64,000 nucleotides of DNA from Monodelphis domestica (Eukaryota; Chordata; Mammalia; Didelphimorphia; Didelphidae), in the NCBI RefSeq assembly GCF_027887165.1, contig NC_077227.1:351793207-351857206 (forward strand), in the 5' to 3' direction. Numbering within the stretch: position 1 is the stretch's first letter; each line of letters starts with the position of its first letter. Below, in pieces: positions 23,620 to 35,889 of the stretch. The notes below the pieces were generated by a model that was given only the letters and a program-made list of their open reading frames with translations, made no database searches and was not told the DNA's origin. A program made the position numbers and the translations under genes.

Positions 23620-23637
23620 TGGAGGCCACAGCGAGAT
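23620..23637 (+). other. Retroviral primer binding site, tRNA-Thr type
   Basis: TGGAGGCCACAGCGAGAT begins two bases after the LTR. It is complementary to a tRNA 3' end. By comparison with the mammalian tRNA-Thr acceptor end as I remember it, all but one of the first 16 bases agree. This is unusual, since proline sites are more common in class I viruses. The match was made from memory. Confidence 0.75.
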
Positions 23638-25099
23638 CTCGAGCCCCGGGACCAGGAGGTAAGGACTTTGGAGAGGGCTGCTGTAAGAGTGTGTGTGTGT
23701 GTGCTTGTTTGGGGGAGAGTTCTCTATGCCTGCAGCTGGGGTTCAGCTTTTGCTAAGCTGGGGCCTGTGAAGGAGACTTGAACCCTTATCCCCTTCGGGG
23801 GTGTTTCTGAGTGTGGACTTGAAGAGTATGCAGTTCCTAACTCCCGTGAGGGACTGGGTCAGAAATCCACGGAAGTGAGTGGTGTCCTCTCCGGAGCCCG
23901 CCCCTGGTTCTGGTATTTGAGATTTTGAACAAAAATTAGGCTGATTTTAGAACCATCTGTTCTGTTCTGTTCTGTTCTGCTCTGGTAAGTTAGCTCTGTT
24001 TCTCTAGAATTCTGTTTTGTTTTGCCCCATGGCCTGTTTTACTCTAGGAGTCTGCCTGCTTAAAGGCTCAGTCTTCAAGTTCTATTTGGACCCCTAACTA
24101 CTCTAGGAGTCTGCCTGCTTGAAGGTTCGGTCTTCAAGTGCTGTTTGGGCCCTAGAGTCCTGTTTTGCCCTGGTATACTGTTTGGCCATGGAGTTCTGTT
24201 CTGTAAATCCGGATTCAGTAGAGGCTATTGCATTGCTGGACACAGCTTAGTCCCACAGTCAGGTCACTAAACAGACATCTTTCAGTGACTTCAGGGAACT
24301 TTTGGGTTCAAAGGTGTATGAATGTGTGAGAGAGTGTGTCCTATAGGCTTCTGTTGAGTCTTTGTTGTTTTTGTGTGGCTAAATTAAACAAAGAAAGAGG
24401 CAAAAAGAGTTTAAGATGCAGAGGGGAATTTCTTTTGTAGTGGCTACTCCCCGTTCCCTCCAACTGCATCCCAACGGGGCAGACTTTGAGGGAAAGGCTG
24501 GGCTGGCTCCCAGGGCAAGCTCCTAAGCAGGAGAGAGAGTCTGAATAGGAGGGGATTTACAAGTTCCTTACTTGAGAAAACTAGGAGCAGATATTTTTTT
24601 CCAGATACTACAAGAGCATTTTGTTAGAAATCACAGTCAAAAAGAGAGTCAGTTTTTGATAGATCAGTTCAGAGAGAACTAGGGAACAAGAAAGTCAGCT
24701 CAGTCAATCAGATGGTTTAGCTCATCACAGCTTCCCCAAGTACGCTGAAACTGTTTTAATGAATTTTTCTCCTTGCAAATATTTTTTTCTTAAGAATGGA
24801 TCCTAAAAACACCTATTTTTTCCTTTCAAAGTATGCTTGTCACAGCATTGTATGTTACTGTTTATCTTTGTCTTTGTCACAGTCTCGTCTCTATGTAAAA
24901 AGGCTGGAGTTGCAAGCTTAAATTTCCCACAAAGAAAATCCTCACAGAGGACGAAAACCCATTCAATGATTTTTCCCTCTTTCTTCCTTTGGATGGGCCC
25001 CCAAAGGAGCGAAAGAGAGAAAATTCTGAGCAGAAAAGGGAGATTCTTACTCCACAGTTAGCAATTTTCACTTAAAATTAATTCTCAACTTGGGAGGAT
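23638..25099 (+). other. Proviral leader with splice donor and tandem duplication
   Basis: A consensus donor CAGGAG|GTAAGG sits at 23658/23659, as expected for subgenomic env RNA. The leader has (CTGTT)n units at about 23958-23985 and a 59-bp direct duplication (24041-24099 and 24100-24158). I recognise no gag: the frames are short and show no matrix, capsid or zinc-knuckle motif. Confidence 0.6.
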
Positions 25100-25112
25100 T
25101 GCTAATGATTTT

Positions 25113-26570
25113 TTTATAATATTTTATTTGATCATTTCCATGCATTATTCATTAAAGACAAAGATCATTTTCTTTTCCTCCCCCCTACCGCCGTAGCTGA
25201 CTTGTGATTCCACTGGGTATCACATGTGTTCTGGATTCGAACCCATTGCCATGTTGTTAATATTTGCGTTAGAGTGTTCGTTTAGAGTCTCTCCTCTGTC
25301 ATGTCCCCTCAACCGCTGTAGTCAGGCAGTTGCTTTTCCTCGGTGTTTCTACTCCCACAGTTTGTCCTCTGCTTATGAATAGTGTTTTTTCTCCTAGATC
25401 CCTGCAGATTGTTCAGGGACTTAAACCGCCACTAATGGAGAAGTCCATTATGTTCGATTATACCACAGTGTATTAGTCTCTGTGTACAATGTTCTCCTGG
25501 TTCTGCTCCTCTCGCTCTGCATCACTTCCTGGAGGTCGTTCCAGTCTTCATGGAATTCCTCCACTTTATTATTCCTTTTTGCACAATAGTATTCCATCAC
25601 CAACATATACCACAATTTGTTCAGCCATTCCCCAATTGATGGGCATCCCCTCGTTTTCCAATTTTTTGCCACCACAAAGAGAGCAGCTATGAATATTCTT
25701 GTACAAGTCTTTTTCTCCATTATCTCTTTGGGGTACAGACCAAGCAGTGCTATGGCTGGATCAAAGGGTAGACATTCTTTTATTGCCCTTCAGGCATAGT
25801 TCCAAATTGCCCTCCAGAATGGTTGGATCAGTTCACAACTCCACCAGCAATGACTTAATGTCCCTACTTTTCCACATCCCCTCCAGCATTCATTACTTTC
25901 CTTTGCTGTCATGTTAGCCAATCTGCTAGGTGTGGGGTGATACCTCAGAGTTGTTTTGATTTGCATCTCTATGATTATAAGAGGTTTAGAACACTTCTTA
26001 ATGTGCTTATTAATAGTTTTGATTTCTTTATCTGAAAACTGCCTATCCATGTCCCTTGCCCATTTATCAATTGGAGAATGGCTTGGTTTTTTGTACAATT
26101 GATTTAGCTCTTTATAAATTTGAGTAATTAAACCTTTGTCAGAGGTTTTTATGAAGATTTTCCCCCAATTTGTTGCCTCCCTTCTGATTTTAGTTACATT
26201 GGTTTTGTTTGTACAAAAGCTTTTTAATTTGATGTAGTCGAAATTATTTATTTTACATTTTGTGATTCTTTCTATGTCTTGCTTGGTTTTAAAGTCTTTC
26301 CTCTCCCAAAGGTCTGACATGTATACTATTCTGTGTTTACCCAATTTACTTATGGTTTCCTTCTTTATGTTTAAGTCATTCACCCATTTTGAATTTATCT
26401 TGGTGTAGGGTGTGAGGTGTTGGTCAATTCCTAATCTCTCCCACACTGTCTTCCAATTTTCCCAGCAGTTTTTATCGAATAGTGGATTTTTGTCCCAAAA
26501 GCTGGGATCTTTGGGTTTATCATATACTGTCTTGCTGAGGTCGCTTGCCCCTAGTCTATTCCACTGATCC
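25113..26570 (-). mobile_element. 5'-truncated L1 inserted in the provirus
   Basis: Inserted in minus orientation. The poly(T) side is at the left, and the 13-bp duplication TGCTAATGATTTT lies at 25100-25112 and 26571-26583. It holds the L1 3' UTR and the ORF2 C-terminus. Because it sits in the provirus, it is the youngest datable event of this stack. Confidence 0.93.
25448..26446 (-). pseudogene. L1 ORF2 C-terminal fragment
   Basis: Two open pieces (25790-26446, 218 codons, and 25448-25720) encode the L1 ORF2 C-terminus. They contain 'KHRIVYMSDLWERKDF', 'SHSPIDKWARDMDRQFSDKE' and the cysteine region 'CWRGCGKVGTLSHCWWSC'. The endonuclease and reverse transcriptase core are absent through 5' truncation. 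A frame break separates the two pieces. It is better preserved than the copy at 18516. Confidence 0.9.
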
Positions 26571-26583
26571 TGCTAATGATTTT

Positions 26584-29500
26584 GATATGGTACAAATGTA
26601 ATGTATTGTGGTTACTGTTTATCAAGTTAAATGTGAAATGTTAAGCAGATTTGATTGAGCACAAAAACAAACAAATAAACAAAAAAACCCTCATGGTTAG
26701 AGGGTTGTTTTGTTAAACCTTGCAATGCATAATGGTTTCAGTGAATTTGAGAATTGTCTAAATATGATTAATATACAGCCTGACACAGAGAGGAATGTTT
26801 ATTCTATAAGGACAGAAATTGTACTGGCTACTTTATAGATGTAAAAGTCATTCAGAAAAAGTTGTTATGTTTTTGAGAAGAACTTATCCTAGAATTTAAA
26901 ATTGGGAATCTTTCAAATCAGTTTTATTTTAATGTATGTGCTGTCAGAACTAGCAGCAAGAAATCATATGACACACAAGAAGTTTTTAAAGTGGTTAATT
27001 TGTGCGTGGGATTTGATAATGTAAGTGTTAAGAATTTTGGTATTTTGCAAAAAAGAGAATTTCTAAATGGTGTTGTCTTTGACTAAGGTTATATGAATTT
27101 TTTTTAAAAAATGTGCACAATGTATAGAAAGGAATTTGTGATCTAGAGATGAACATGTATTCAGATAAAAATTCCTGGAAAGTAATGAAGTGAATACAAA
27201 TTATGTGTGCATTTGTACTATAGAGAGAATTAAGTTTTACACCTAAATAGGTTAGGGGTATATGATATGCAAAAAAAAATGATATGTATGTTCTTAACAA
27301 GACTACCTTGACAAGCTCTGAAATCAAGAAGGGCTTGTCATGAGGACTACATACACTTCAGTATAGTACCTTTCCTCTACTTACAGTAATGGCAAAGAGG
27401 AGGAACCAGAAGTAATAAGAGTACTGAATAGAGTTACTAGTTGATATTATGAATTCTAGTGTGGAATAGATGCAACAAAGTATAAATTGGAATAATGTTG
27501 ATGGATTTTAATTAGGAATGTAGCAATGTTTTGAGCTTTAGACAGGTTTGAGAGAAGTACACTGGTTTGCACCTCAGTTTGGTTACACTGAAACATTGCT
27601 AAAGGACTTAATCAGAGTTATTTGGAAGTTCTGGAGTTCAAACTGAAATCCACTGAGAGTAAATTATTATGAAGAGGTTTGATACATTCAAACTTTTACA
27701 TTATAGTGAGCTCACTGGTTAAAGAAGGATGGGACAAAGTTGCTAAGTAATAAAATCTAAATCAAGCCAAGCAGCCTTAGGATAAATCGCTCAGAAGTTA
27801 TTAACCCCTTCCTTGAACACAGGAAGGAGAAAGAAGTGCTTATAATTGTTCCACACTGACACTTAGGGACTGAAATATGGTTCTAAAAAGGTTGACAATC
27901 ACTGTGTGATAGAACTTGAAGATGAGTATATTTTAATTGTATATTTTGGAGGTTTTAAGGTGCTCAAGCAAGCAAATATTGCTGGCCCTGTCTGACCAAA
28001 AAACTTGTTTGAAGCTGTGGGATATTAATGCAAACATTCCATGACCAGAGTGATGAAATGAGTTGAGTGATATATAATTGATAAGTTACATCACACGAGT
28101 TTGGGGAATTTGTTGGTTGATATTTTGATTACATTTTGATCTGTATAAGGATATATGTTGTAAATAGTAGCCAAGGAGTGGGTAGGATGTTAAAAATGGC
28201 ATATATGTGAAAAATGCTTGCTCAGGATTTTACGATTGTTATGGGAGTTGCTGCTAAAATATGTGTTTAAGTATTCTTTGGATGTGAACAAAAGCTCATT
28301 GTAAACCTATGCCAAAGATTTTGTTCAATACTCAGTGGTTATCTCAGTTTACCAATTTGTACTATGAACTGAAATTTATAATGGATGAGCACTGTGCTAA
28401 AGATAGTGTTTCAGTGATGTAATCCTCTAAATCAGAATTTGTTTGGGTTACTGATTAGCAATTGAAATGATACCAACAGTATGTTTGTTTGACTCAAGCT
28501 AGTCAGAGAAGGTGGGATGGTGTGTTGGATTTGAATTTGGAAGAAAAGGACTTTGATCTAAAGTCCATAAAGTTTTAGTATGTGGATTTGTAAAGGAAGA
28601 ATGGAAGTTGTGTTCTACTTTGTAAGCAGAGGGGTTTTGAAGGAAGAAAGAGAGAGACAGAGACAGAGAGGGAGAGAGAAGGTGAAAGAAAACAGATAGA
28701 TGTCCTACTCTTATAACTGGATCCCTGACATGGGAAAATCTCTAAAATTAAAGTATATATTGTGGGAAAATTACACATGATTCTTTAATTTCTCTGGACA
28801 GTTGCCCTGAAGTGATTCCTGTATGGCCTTGTCTTAGTCTTTCAGAGGGCTTAGGTCCAAGAGATGCCACAGCTCTGATTTATATTACTATGGAGCTACT
28901 CAATTCAGTACTCATGTTCTTTATTCCAGGTTTTGTGACTAAATTGTGATGTGTAAATTATTGCCAAAATACATAAGAATAATTGAGTGATCAGCCTTAT
29001 AGGGATATAAAAGGCTTGTTTTGGGGTATGGAGATTTGTTTCTGGACAGCTGATAAGCAGAATTTCTCTCAGCTGAAATGGGTGAGACTTATCTTTTAAA
29101 GCAAAAGAAGGCTTCTGGGATTTAATGGTGACAAAGTATACCACGGACAGAGAATGTCCTGGAATGGTTACAGAGGCATGTTCTGGGCTTACCTAGGAAT
29201 GGACCTTTTCTGACCATCTAGGCTATTAATTACCTGCATGTGAAGCCACTCACTGTGTCCTTTGGGACCTGAGGAAATATTCCTTAGTGACAAATTCCCA
29301 TAATCAGCACATAATACAAACTGTAAAATTAAAATTTCCATTTCCTCAAGCAACCTTAATAATTGAAAATTCTCAAATTGTTAAGGAACATATTTTGAGA
29401 AATAGGTGAAGTTTATTCATAGATGGCTTGTATTTGCAGCCTTAATTTACCACAGTTGAAGTTTGGATCTTGAGCTTGGAAATATAGCTCAAAGCTTTCT

Positions 29501-29860
29501 TGAATTTTTCCCAAATCTGGGGTAAAGGAATACATCTGTAAAATATTGTTACTCAAGCGTTTATAAATGTTTATAGTTAATGTCTACCGCAAAAGGATAT
29601 TCTTTAACAGAAACATCATATACCAGCTCTGCAAACAACTCGGGAATCTGATTTCCTAAAGGGTTCTATTCCTGTCAGAAGATGCTTTCTGAAGAGGAAG
29701 TCTGTTGGCTAAGATACCCAAATGCAAATGTGTAATGCCAATTACTGTTGTACTAATGTTCTGTTTCTATCTGGTGTTCTAGTGTTTGCCCTAGTCCTGG
29801 TTTCTACACTTCTATCTTAGGGGCTGACTCTCCCCCTTGTGACCTGTCTGCCGATTGGGG
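26584..29860 (+). other. AT-rich proviral interior, no recognisable gene
   Basis: About 3.3 kb between the L1 and the integrase remnant. No gag, protease or reverse transcriptase motif (such as a YxDD box) is visible on either strand, and no frame exceeds about 100 codons. A purine-rich GA run lies at 28640-28690. It may be degraded gag-pol, or a non-coding or acquired segment that replaced it. Confidence 0.5.
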
Positions 29861-30224
29861 GGAAGCAGTGGCTGGCCATCCTTCAGATCTACAAGCAGGT
29901 CTCCACCGACCTGGGACCCAGGCATTCACTGAGGACACACCCCTAAAGACCCTATGTCTGCAGCCTTTTCCTCCCTGTTCAAGTTTTGGCTATTCCCCTA
30001 TGGGATATGTATTTGTATGCATTTGTACCCTCAGCAACCATTCTATCCTGAAGCCCTGAACATTGCCTATAGCTAATACCTTTCTCCTGACCATAGGAAG
30101 GGACAGCTCTACACCCATTCTCATCTCTGAAGAAGCTACAGAAAACTGAGACCATCGCCCCTTTTCCACTTAGATATTTGGAGAGGGGAGGGGATGGGAC
30201 GGTGGAGGCACTGTACCAGGAGGG

Positions 30225-31336
30225 GCTCCTCACTGCTGGTGGCAAAGATATCCAGAGCGGGCCTGAGATTCTGGCCCTCCTGGAGGCTGTGTGGTTCCCC
30301 TATGGATGGCTGGGTCTGCTAGATGGCAGGACTCTCTTGCCAGAAGCAGTGGGGAGACAGCTAGCAAAAAGAATACATGACACAACATATATGGGAGGCA
30401 CAAAACTGAGTGATATATTGGACAGAGACTTTGTCTTTCACAATATGCATTGAATCTGCAAAGACATCACTTCAAGATGCGAAACATATGCGCAGGTTAA
30501 TCAAAAGGGGGGACCGAAGGAACCAGGGGGCACAAGGTTAAGAGGGCTGGAGCCAGGAGAACAGTGGGAGGTAGATTTTACATAAATTAAGCCAGGGAAA
30601 TATGGGTACAGGTATCTTTTAGTCCTGGTAGACACTTTTTCAGGTTGGGTAGAAGCATATCCAACAAAACATGAAACTGCCTCAGTGGTAGTTAAGAAAT
30701 TAATATCAGAGATCATTCCTAGGTTTGGACTCCCACTGGGAATAGGGTCAGATAATGGGCCTGCTTTGGTAACTAGGGTGACTCAGCAATTAGAAAGAGA
30801 CCCTGACAAAATTGGTCCTAGAGTCTGGCGAAAACTGTGTAAGTCTCCTCCCCTTTGCCCTCCTGAGGGCCTGGTGCACACCATATGTACAAGGTATTAC
30901 CCCCATTTGAAATTCTGTTTGGTCAACCACCTCCCCTCCTTCCTAAATTGGGACTAGAAAATTTGACTGAATGTGATAACCAATATCTGTTCTCTTCCCT
31001 GAAGGCTTTGGATAAGCTCAGGAAAACTATCACTCAAACTGTCCGGGCCGCCCATCCCTCACCCCCCTAAACATGACCTGCCCCCTTTTACAGGTGAAGC
31101 AGGAGATCTTGTGTGGGTTCAGAAGATTCCTGCAGGGGCTCTCAAGCCATGGTGGACTGGAGCTTACGTGATAATACTGACCACCCCCAGAGCTGTAAAG
31201 GTTCCAGGAAAGAAATGCTGGATCCACATGTCTCAACTGAAACCTGTTAAACCAAGAGCAGCAGTGCAAGGAGCAGAGCAGTGGAAGGTCACCAAAACCT
31301 CAGATCCCTTAAAGATCAAGATTCATAGACATTGAA
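30225..31336 (+). pseudogene. Broken retroviral integrase (pol 3' end)
   Basis: Three open pieces give a class I integrase in order. The zinc-binding N-terminus (about 30350-30510) is interrupted by a stop at 30451-30453, and its second cysteine position reads Tyr (CETYAQVN). The core follows with 'EQWEVDFT', a stop directly after it, then '[17 protein letters not shown]' and 'GSDNGPA'. A deletion plus frameshift around 30790-30880 removes the segment with the catalytic glutamate. The C-terminal part follows ('[10 protein letters not shown]', 'GDLVWVQK', 'WWTGAYVI'). It cannot yield an active enzyme. Confidence 0.85.
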
Positions 31337-31473
31337 CACTATAGGAAAGGGAGGATGGGGTGGAGCTATGCTTGGACTTGTACTTTTGAGATTTTTGGAA
31401 ATTAGTCTACCCTTCCAGGTAATTCAATACTGATGAGTAATCAGTAGGACAAAGGATGGGAAGGAATTAATTA

Positions 31474-32090
31474 GTGACAGACCAACCCGGGAGGAGAAAA
31501 CCCCCAAAATCCTTTTTGATTTGTGTGATTTATTTGGGAGTGAATGGACAGATCCCTCACAGACCCTTTCATGAGCAACCCCATCGGGGACTCTGTATCT
31601 ATCAGAAGCCCCTGTCTATGCTTGCCCATCTACAGGGCCACTGTCATGCAAATCAGGGGGAGAATTCTATTGTGCAGCCTGGGGATGTGAAACTATTGCC
31701 CCGTGGTGGCAGGAGGACCCTGATATCATACTACAAAGGGAGCGAAGCAAGGTCTGGGACATCCCCCTCGATTTCAGGAATCCCCTTTCCCTGACTATTA
31801 AAAACCCAGAGGATAAAGGATGGTTACTAGGCTGGACGTGGGGACTTGGGCTGTATGTGGGAGGCCAGAACCCAGGAATAGAATTTATATTACAGCGAAT
31901 AGCTGACAAAATGCAACTCTCACCAGTCGACCTTGATCACAGCAGTGGCAGGACCACTCCTCATGATAGGACCCTGCCTGATCAACTGTCTTATGACTTA
32001 TATCCATCAGCATCTTCAGGCTATTAAGCTTTTGGCCTTAAGATCACATTATTCTCCTCTGTCTGATGAGTCAAGGATTTGACTCCGCCC
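31474..32090 (+). pseudogene. Env remnant with internal deletion
   Basis: The open frame at 31474-31794 begins with GTG rather than ATG and has a short hydrophobic start ('FLICVIYLGV'). Around 31815-31880 another frame gives 'GWLLGWTWGLGLYVGGQNPG', a surface-subunit-like motif. From about 31945 a hydrophobic segment ('PLLMIGPCLINCLM') resembles the membrane anchor and tail. At roughly 600 bp it is about one third of a normal env. The parts are in different frames, so it is dead. Confidence 0.65.
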
Positions 32091-32114
32091 CCCCCCAACA
32101 GAAAAAGTAGAGAA

Positions 32115-32587
32115 TGAAGTAGCTCCCAAAAGACCAAAGGTGGAAAAATTACCCCTGTCTGCATTTTTAGGGGACAGACCTGGTTTCCCTTCCCTCCAGG
32201 AGATCAAACTGTTTAGGCAGATAACAAACTGGTTTCTGCTTAGCTTGGGGGGGGCAGTAGACAAAAGAGGAATTTCAGGAATATCAAAGGGCCAGTGAAC
32301 TAACATTTGGCTAAGTGAAGATAAACACTCCTTGGATAACAGCCCCCTCATAAATCTAAGAATTGTCCCCCCATCTTAGACCCCACATTCCTGTGTTAAG
32401 GTTTGTTTGTTAGATAAGAACTCTGTAATGTATATAATCTGGTCCTTCATGTCAAACCGATGCAGTTTTCTGTCAGGGAATTCTGCCCCAGCTGGTAGAT
32501 TCTTTATTTCTCTCTTTCATTAATAAATTATCATTCCAATAATTGAATTCTAGGTGTTTGAACTCATTTGTGAAGTGTCCCACTTCA
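32115..32587 (+). repeat. 3' LTR of the provirus
   Basis: Preceded by a purine tract (acagaaaaagtagagaa). Starts TGAAGTAGCT and ends CCCACTTCA, followed by the CTTT duplication. Confidence 0.95.
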
Positions 32588-32591
32588 CTTT

Positions 32592-35188
32592 GCAGCTATA
32601 AGAGAAAACAAAAGAAATCCATAAACACATTCTTTAACAGGACTTGATAAGCTTCCTATATGTTTACTCACTGCAAAGATCATCCAGGCTGCTAACCTTA
32701 AATCTGCAAACCCATCTCATTAATTTTAGTAATGTCTTTTCCTCACTTATAAAATTATGTAATTTACACACTCTACCAAAATAATCATAAAAAGCAACCC
32801 TACAAACTATAGAAGTATAAAGGCAAAAACAGAATCCACATCACAGGTTACTCAGTACTTTGTAAATCTGGAAGTGGCTTTACCTCCTGTTTGTGGCCAA
32901 AAATTAAAATATTTTGTCTAGCACCAAGTAAAATTCTAACTAGATATTCTATCACCCCAAAATCCAAAACCATATTAAAATGACTGCATTGCAATTTCAG
33001 CTTCAAAACTATTTTTAAAGTCAAATTTAAGTTTCAATATTGAAACAAATTCCCAAAATTCTCAAGATTAAAAATGCTTCTAAAATTTCCTTAATTTTAA
33101 TCATACACACCTCACACACACTCTTTTGGGGAGGTTGAGATGCTAGGGATTTTGCAACTGTTTTTATTCACCTTTTAACTACTTAACTATAACCATGCTT
33201 AAATAGCTTAGCCTTTTTACTTCTATTAACTATTACCTAGCATGAAAAAAAATAATGTTGCAACCGAGTCAGATAATGTAAAGTCTGTAGATAAAAATTT
33301 TTGTTAAAATAATTCTCCTGATTTGACTGAGTTGTAGACTTAAATTAGTTTTGAGTATACATTTCATTTTCCTGAGTATTTATTCATTGGCAACAAGGGC
33401 TCATTTACCATTTAACTTAGGTCTAGTTTATAGGTGATTTCATTTGTATTCCTAGGCACAAAGGTTTCCTTATCTTTGTTTTCTGCCTTGAAGCTCCAAA
33501 ATATATAAACTTTACTGGTACTAGGGAACAACTCGGTGTTCTATCTGAACCTTGTTTTTTAAAAATGCTGCTTAGAATCTACTATTTATGTGCAAGGCTT
33601 CCCCCCTTTTGGCATTGATATTTTTCCAGGTTTTCCTTATGACCTAAACTCTTCCTTTTAGGAAAAGGGACCTCTTTGAGTTTGCTTACTCATTCATAAC
33701 AGCTAAAAATTTCTATCTGCCTTCAGGATTCCCATATTCCCATATGCCTTGCCTTCCTGAGGCTCCTTTCATCATATAGAAAATTTGATATTAACAGAAG
33801 AAAAGTGGGAAGTAACTTAAAATGAGGGAGAACAACTCCCATAATTTGGAATATTAATGCCATTCGTAAATGGGCAATGATCAGTAGTCACCTGGAGAAC
33901 TTGACAGAAACTTAGCCCTTCCATTGTGACTGTATCAATAACCAATTTCCTCCATAGCATTTTGTTTCCCAATTATCTTCCCATACAACTTACCCTTAGG
34001 TGGCAATTCTCTCTAACCATGCTCTGGATTTAAAATACATTTATTTTCTATTACTAACAATTATTTTTAGGCTCCATCATTTCTTCCTAACTTCTTCTGA
34101 TACATCTTTGAGACTTTGCTTTGGGTAAATATAATTCTCAGGGGAAATAAAATGGCCAATTTTATGTCTGCTACAGAAACATTTCTAAAGTCAATGAAAA
34201 TGATGAGAAACAATACTCTTCCATATTCAGTATCTTAGGGGCTCTATCAGATTTCTCCTAGAGATGTCTTCTTCAGGAATCCTTCAGATTCTAGGCTGCA
34301 GGAAAATCTTGACCAGGCTTTTGGCTCCTAAGAAATGTCTTTAAGTAAAACTTAACTTTAATAAGTTTTAATCCCTTCACCCACACTCCAGAACTGGGGT
34401 GGCCATTTCTAGAAATTTCTTATCTATCTATTGTAATGGTTGCACTCTGGAAATTTACCTTAAAAATTCAAAAATCAGGTTAGTCCATGATCCTTTTACT
34501 TTTTCAAAAACTAAAACCCAAAACATTTTCCCTCCAAACGCAAAACTTAGGATTACAAAGAAAAGCTCAAAAATAAATTCCTTTCCTTTTACCTCCCCCC
34601 CCCTTAATTTACTTTTGTCTCCAAATCTGCCTTTCTCTTAGCCTTGCCTCAAACCACTTTGGCCTAAGACTAAAGCTCCTCCTATAATGGAAATTTGTTG
34701 GTCAGTTTAAAAATGTTCAGGGTTTTCTTACCGTTTAAAGCGATGCCTTTTCCCCAATATTTCTTGTCATTTACAACAATTCAATGACCAGCCAGATCTG
34801 TAGTTGACCATCCTAAAATGAAATTTCTTTACTCCAGAACTCACAAACACATGCATTTCAGAAAAAACCTTGCTATTTGAAAACAACAGCTTAAAAAAAT
34901 GTGAAATTGTAGCACTCAAATAACCAAGTTAATACCTAGAATAAAATACATCTTATTACCAATTTAAAAATTATTGAACTACTTGAAAGTCATAATAAAA
35001 AAAAGAATCTAGACATCATCTTTCAAGAAATTATCAAGGAAAATTGCCCTGATGTTCCAGAACCTGAGGGTAAAATAGAAATTGCAGGAATCCACGGTTA
35101 GATTTATGGTTGGACTTAATATTTAATTCATGGTTGACAGGAATTTAATTTCTAAATCCCAAATGAATTACTAAAGTAAAATGGAATT
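32592..35188. other. AT-rich non-coding, possibly old minus-strand retroviral interior
   Basis: No open frame above 80 codons and no recognisable motif. It was contiguous with 22832-23153 before the provirus inserted. Together with the LTRs at 22244 and 35189 (minus), it may be the interior of one or two decayed minus-strand retroviruses. A C9 run at 34597 is the only simple-sequence feature. Confidence 0.35.
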
Positions 35189-35837
35189 TGTGATAGTTTA
35201 TTTTTACAATAGAGGGAAGATATTAAGGAAGAGAGAAATGGGGAGAGAGGGAGAGAGAAAGCTCCAGCTTTCTCGGAGCCAGGTAGAAATTCTAAGTCAC
35301 CAGTCAGGGGAAAGGAGTCTCAAGACAATGGGCCTTTCTCAGAGGTTCACACCTCCAGAAAGGGCAAGGAAGGAAGTCAGCCTTTTAACTCACCACAGTG
35401 ACCATCTAAATGAAAGCAGTCTGAGGTCTCCTGCATGAGCTACTCCAGGGGTCCAGTTCCAGAGTTAAGTGTCTTCACTCCAAGTATGAGTGTCTGTCTT
35501 CCAGTCCAACTCCAAGTCCTGTCCTTCACTCTCCTCTGAGTGACTGATTGCTTCCTGTGTGTCTCTGTTTCCACTATTTAAAGACCTTTTTCTCTTGTGT
35601 CACCTCCTCTAAATTTTATGTCTACCAATCACAGTACTCTTTTCACACGTGGGTCACAGACCTCCCACTCAATGTATGAAATGATTGTTCATACCTTTTT
35701 GTGGTTAGTTCACACCTTTTTGTAGTTAGTTCATACCTTTTTGTGGTTAAAATGGGTAGATCTACTTTAAACACTGGGTTTACACTTTGGGGATTAAAAT
35801 CTAAAAATAGACAGGTGATTACAATTTAATCTTCACA
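35189..35837 (-). mobile_element. LTR-like element, minus orientation
   Basis: On the minus strand it starts TGTGAAGATT and ends AATAAACTATCACA, giving TGTGA/TCACA inverted ends. A TTTAAATA box is internal and an AATAAA lies close to the 3' end. It carries three tandem 21-bp units at 35687-35749, like U3 enhancer repeats. No target duplication is found, so the ends are less certain. It is a different family from the other LTRs in this window. Confidence 0.6.
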
Positions 35838-35889
35838 GTCAAGGATGAGCTAAGTACCTTCACTATTACAATCAAGGGAGAGCCAAATC

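Larger units (their letters stand above)
23154..32587 (+). mobile_element. Class I (gammaretrovirus-like) endogenous provirus, defective
   Basis: A 9.4-kb provirus with two LTRs (464 and 473 bp), TGAAGT/ACTTCA inverted ends and 4-bp CTTT duplications at 23150-23153 and 32588-32591. By hand alignment the LTRs differ by about ten substitutions plus a few small indels, so the insertion is not ancient. Order: 5' LTR, tRNA-Thr-type primer site, leader with splice donor, an L1 insertion, about 3.3 kb of AT-rich sequence without recognisable gag, a broken integrase region, an env remnant, purine tract, 3' LTR. It cannot encode a functional virus. Confidence 0.93.

Noticed and set aside
22244..32587. 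LTR at 22244 as the 5' LTR of the main provirus
   Set aside because: It shares no sequence with the LTRs at 23154 and 32115, and the latter pair has its own exact target duplication.
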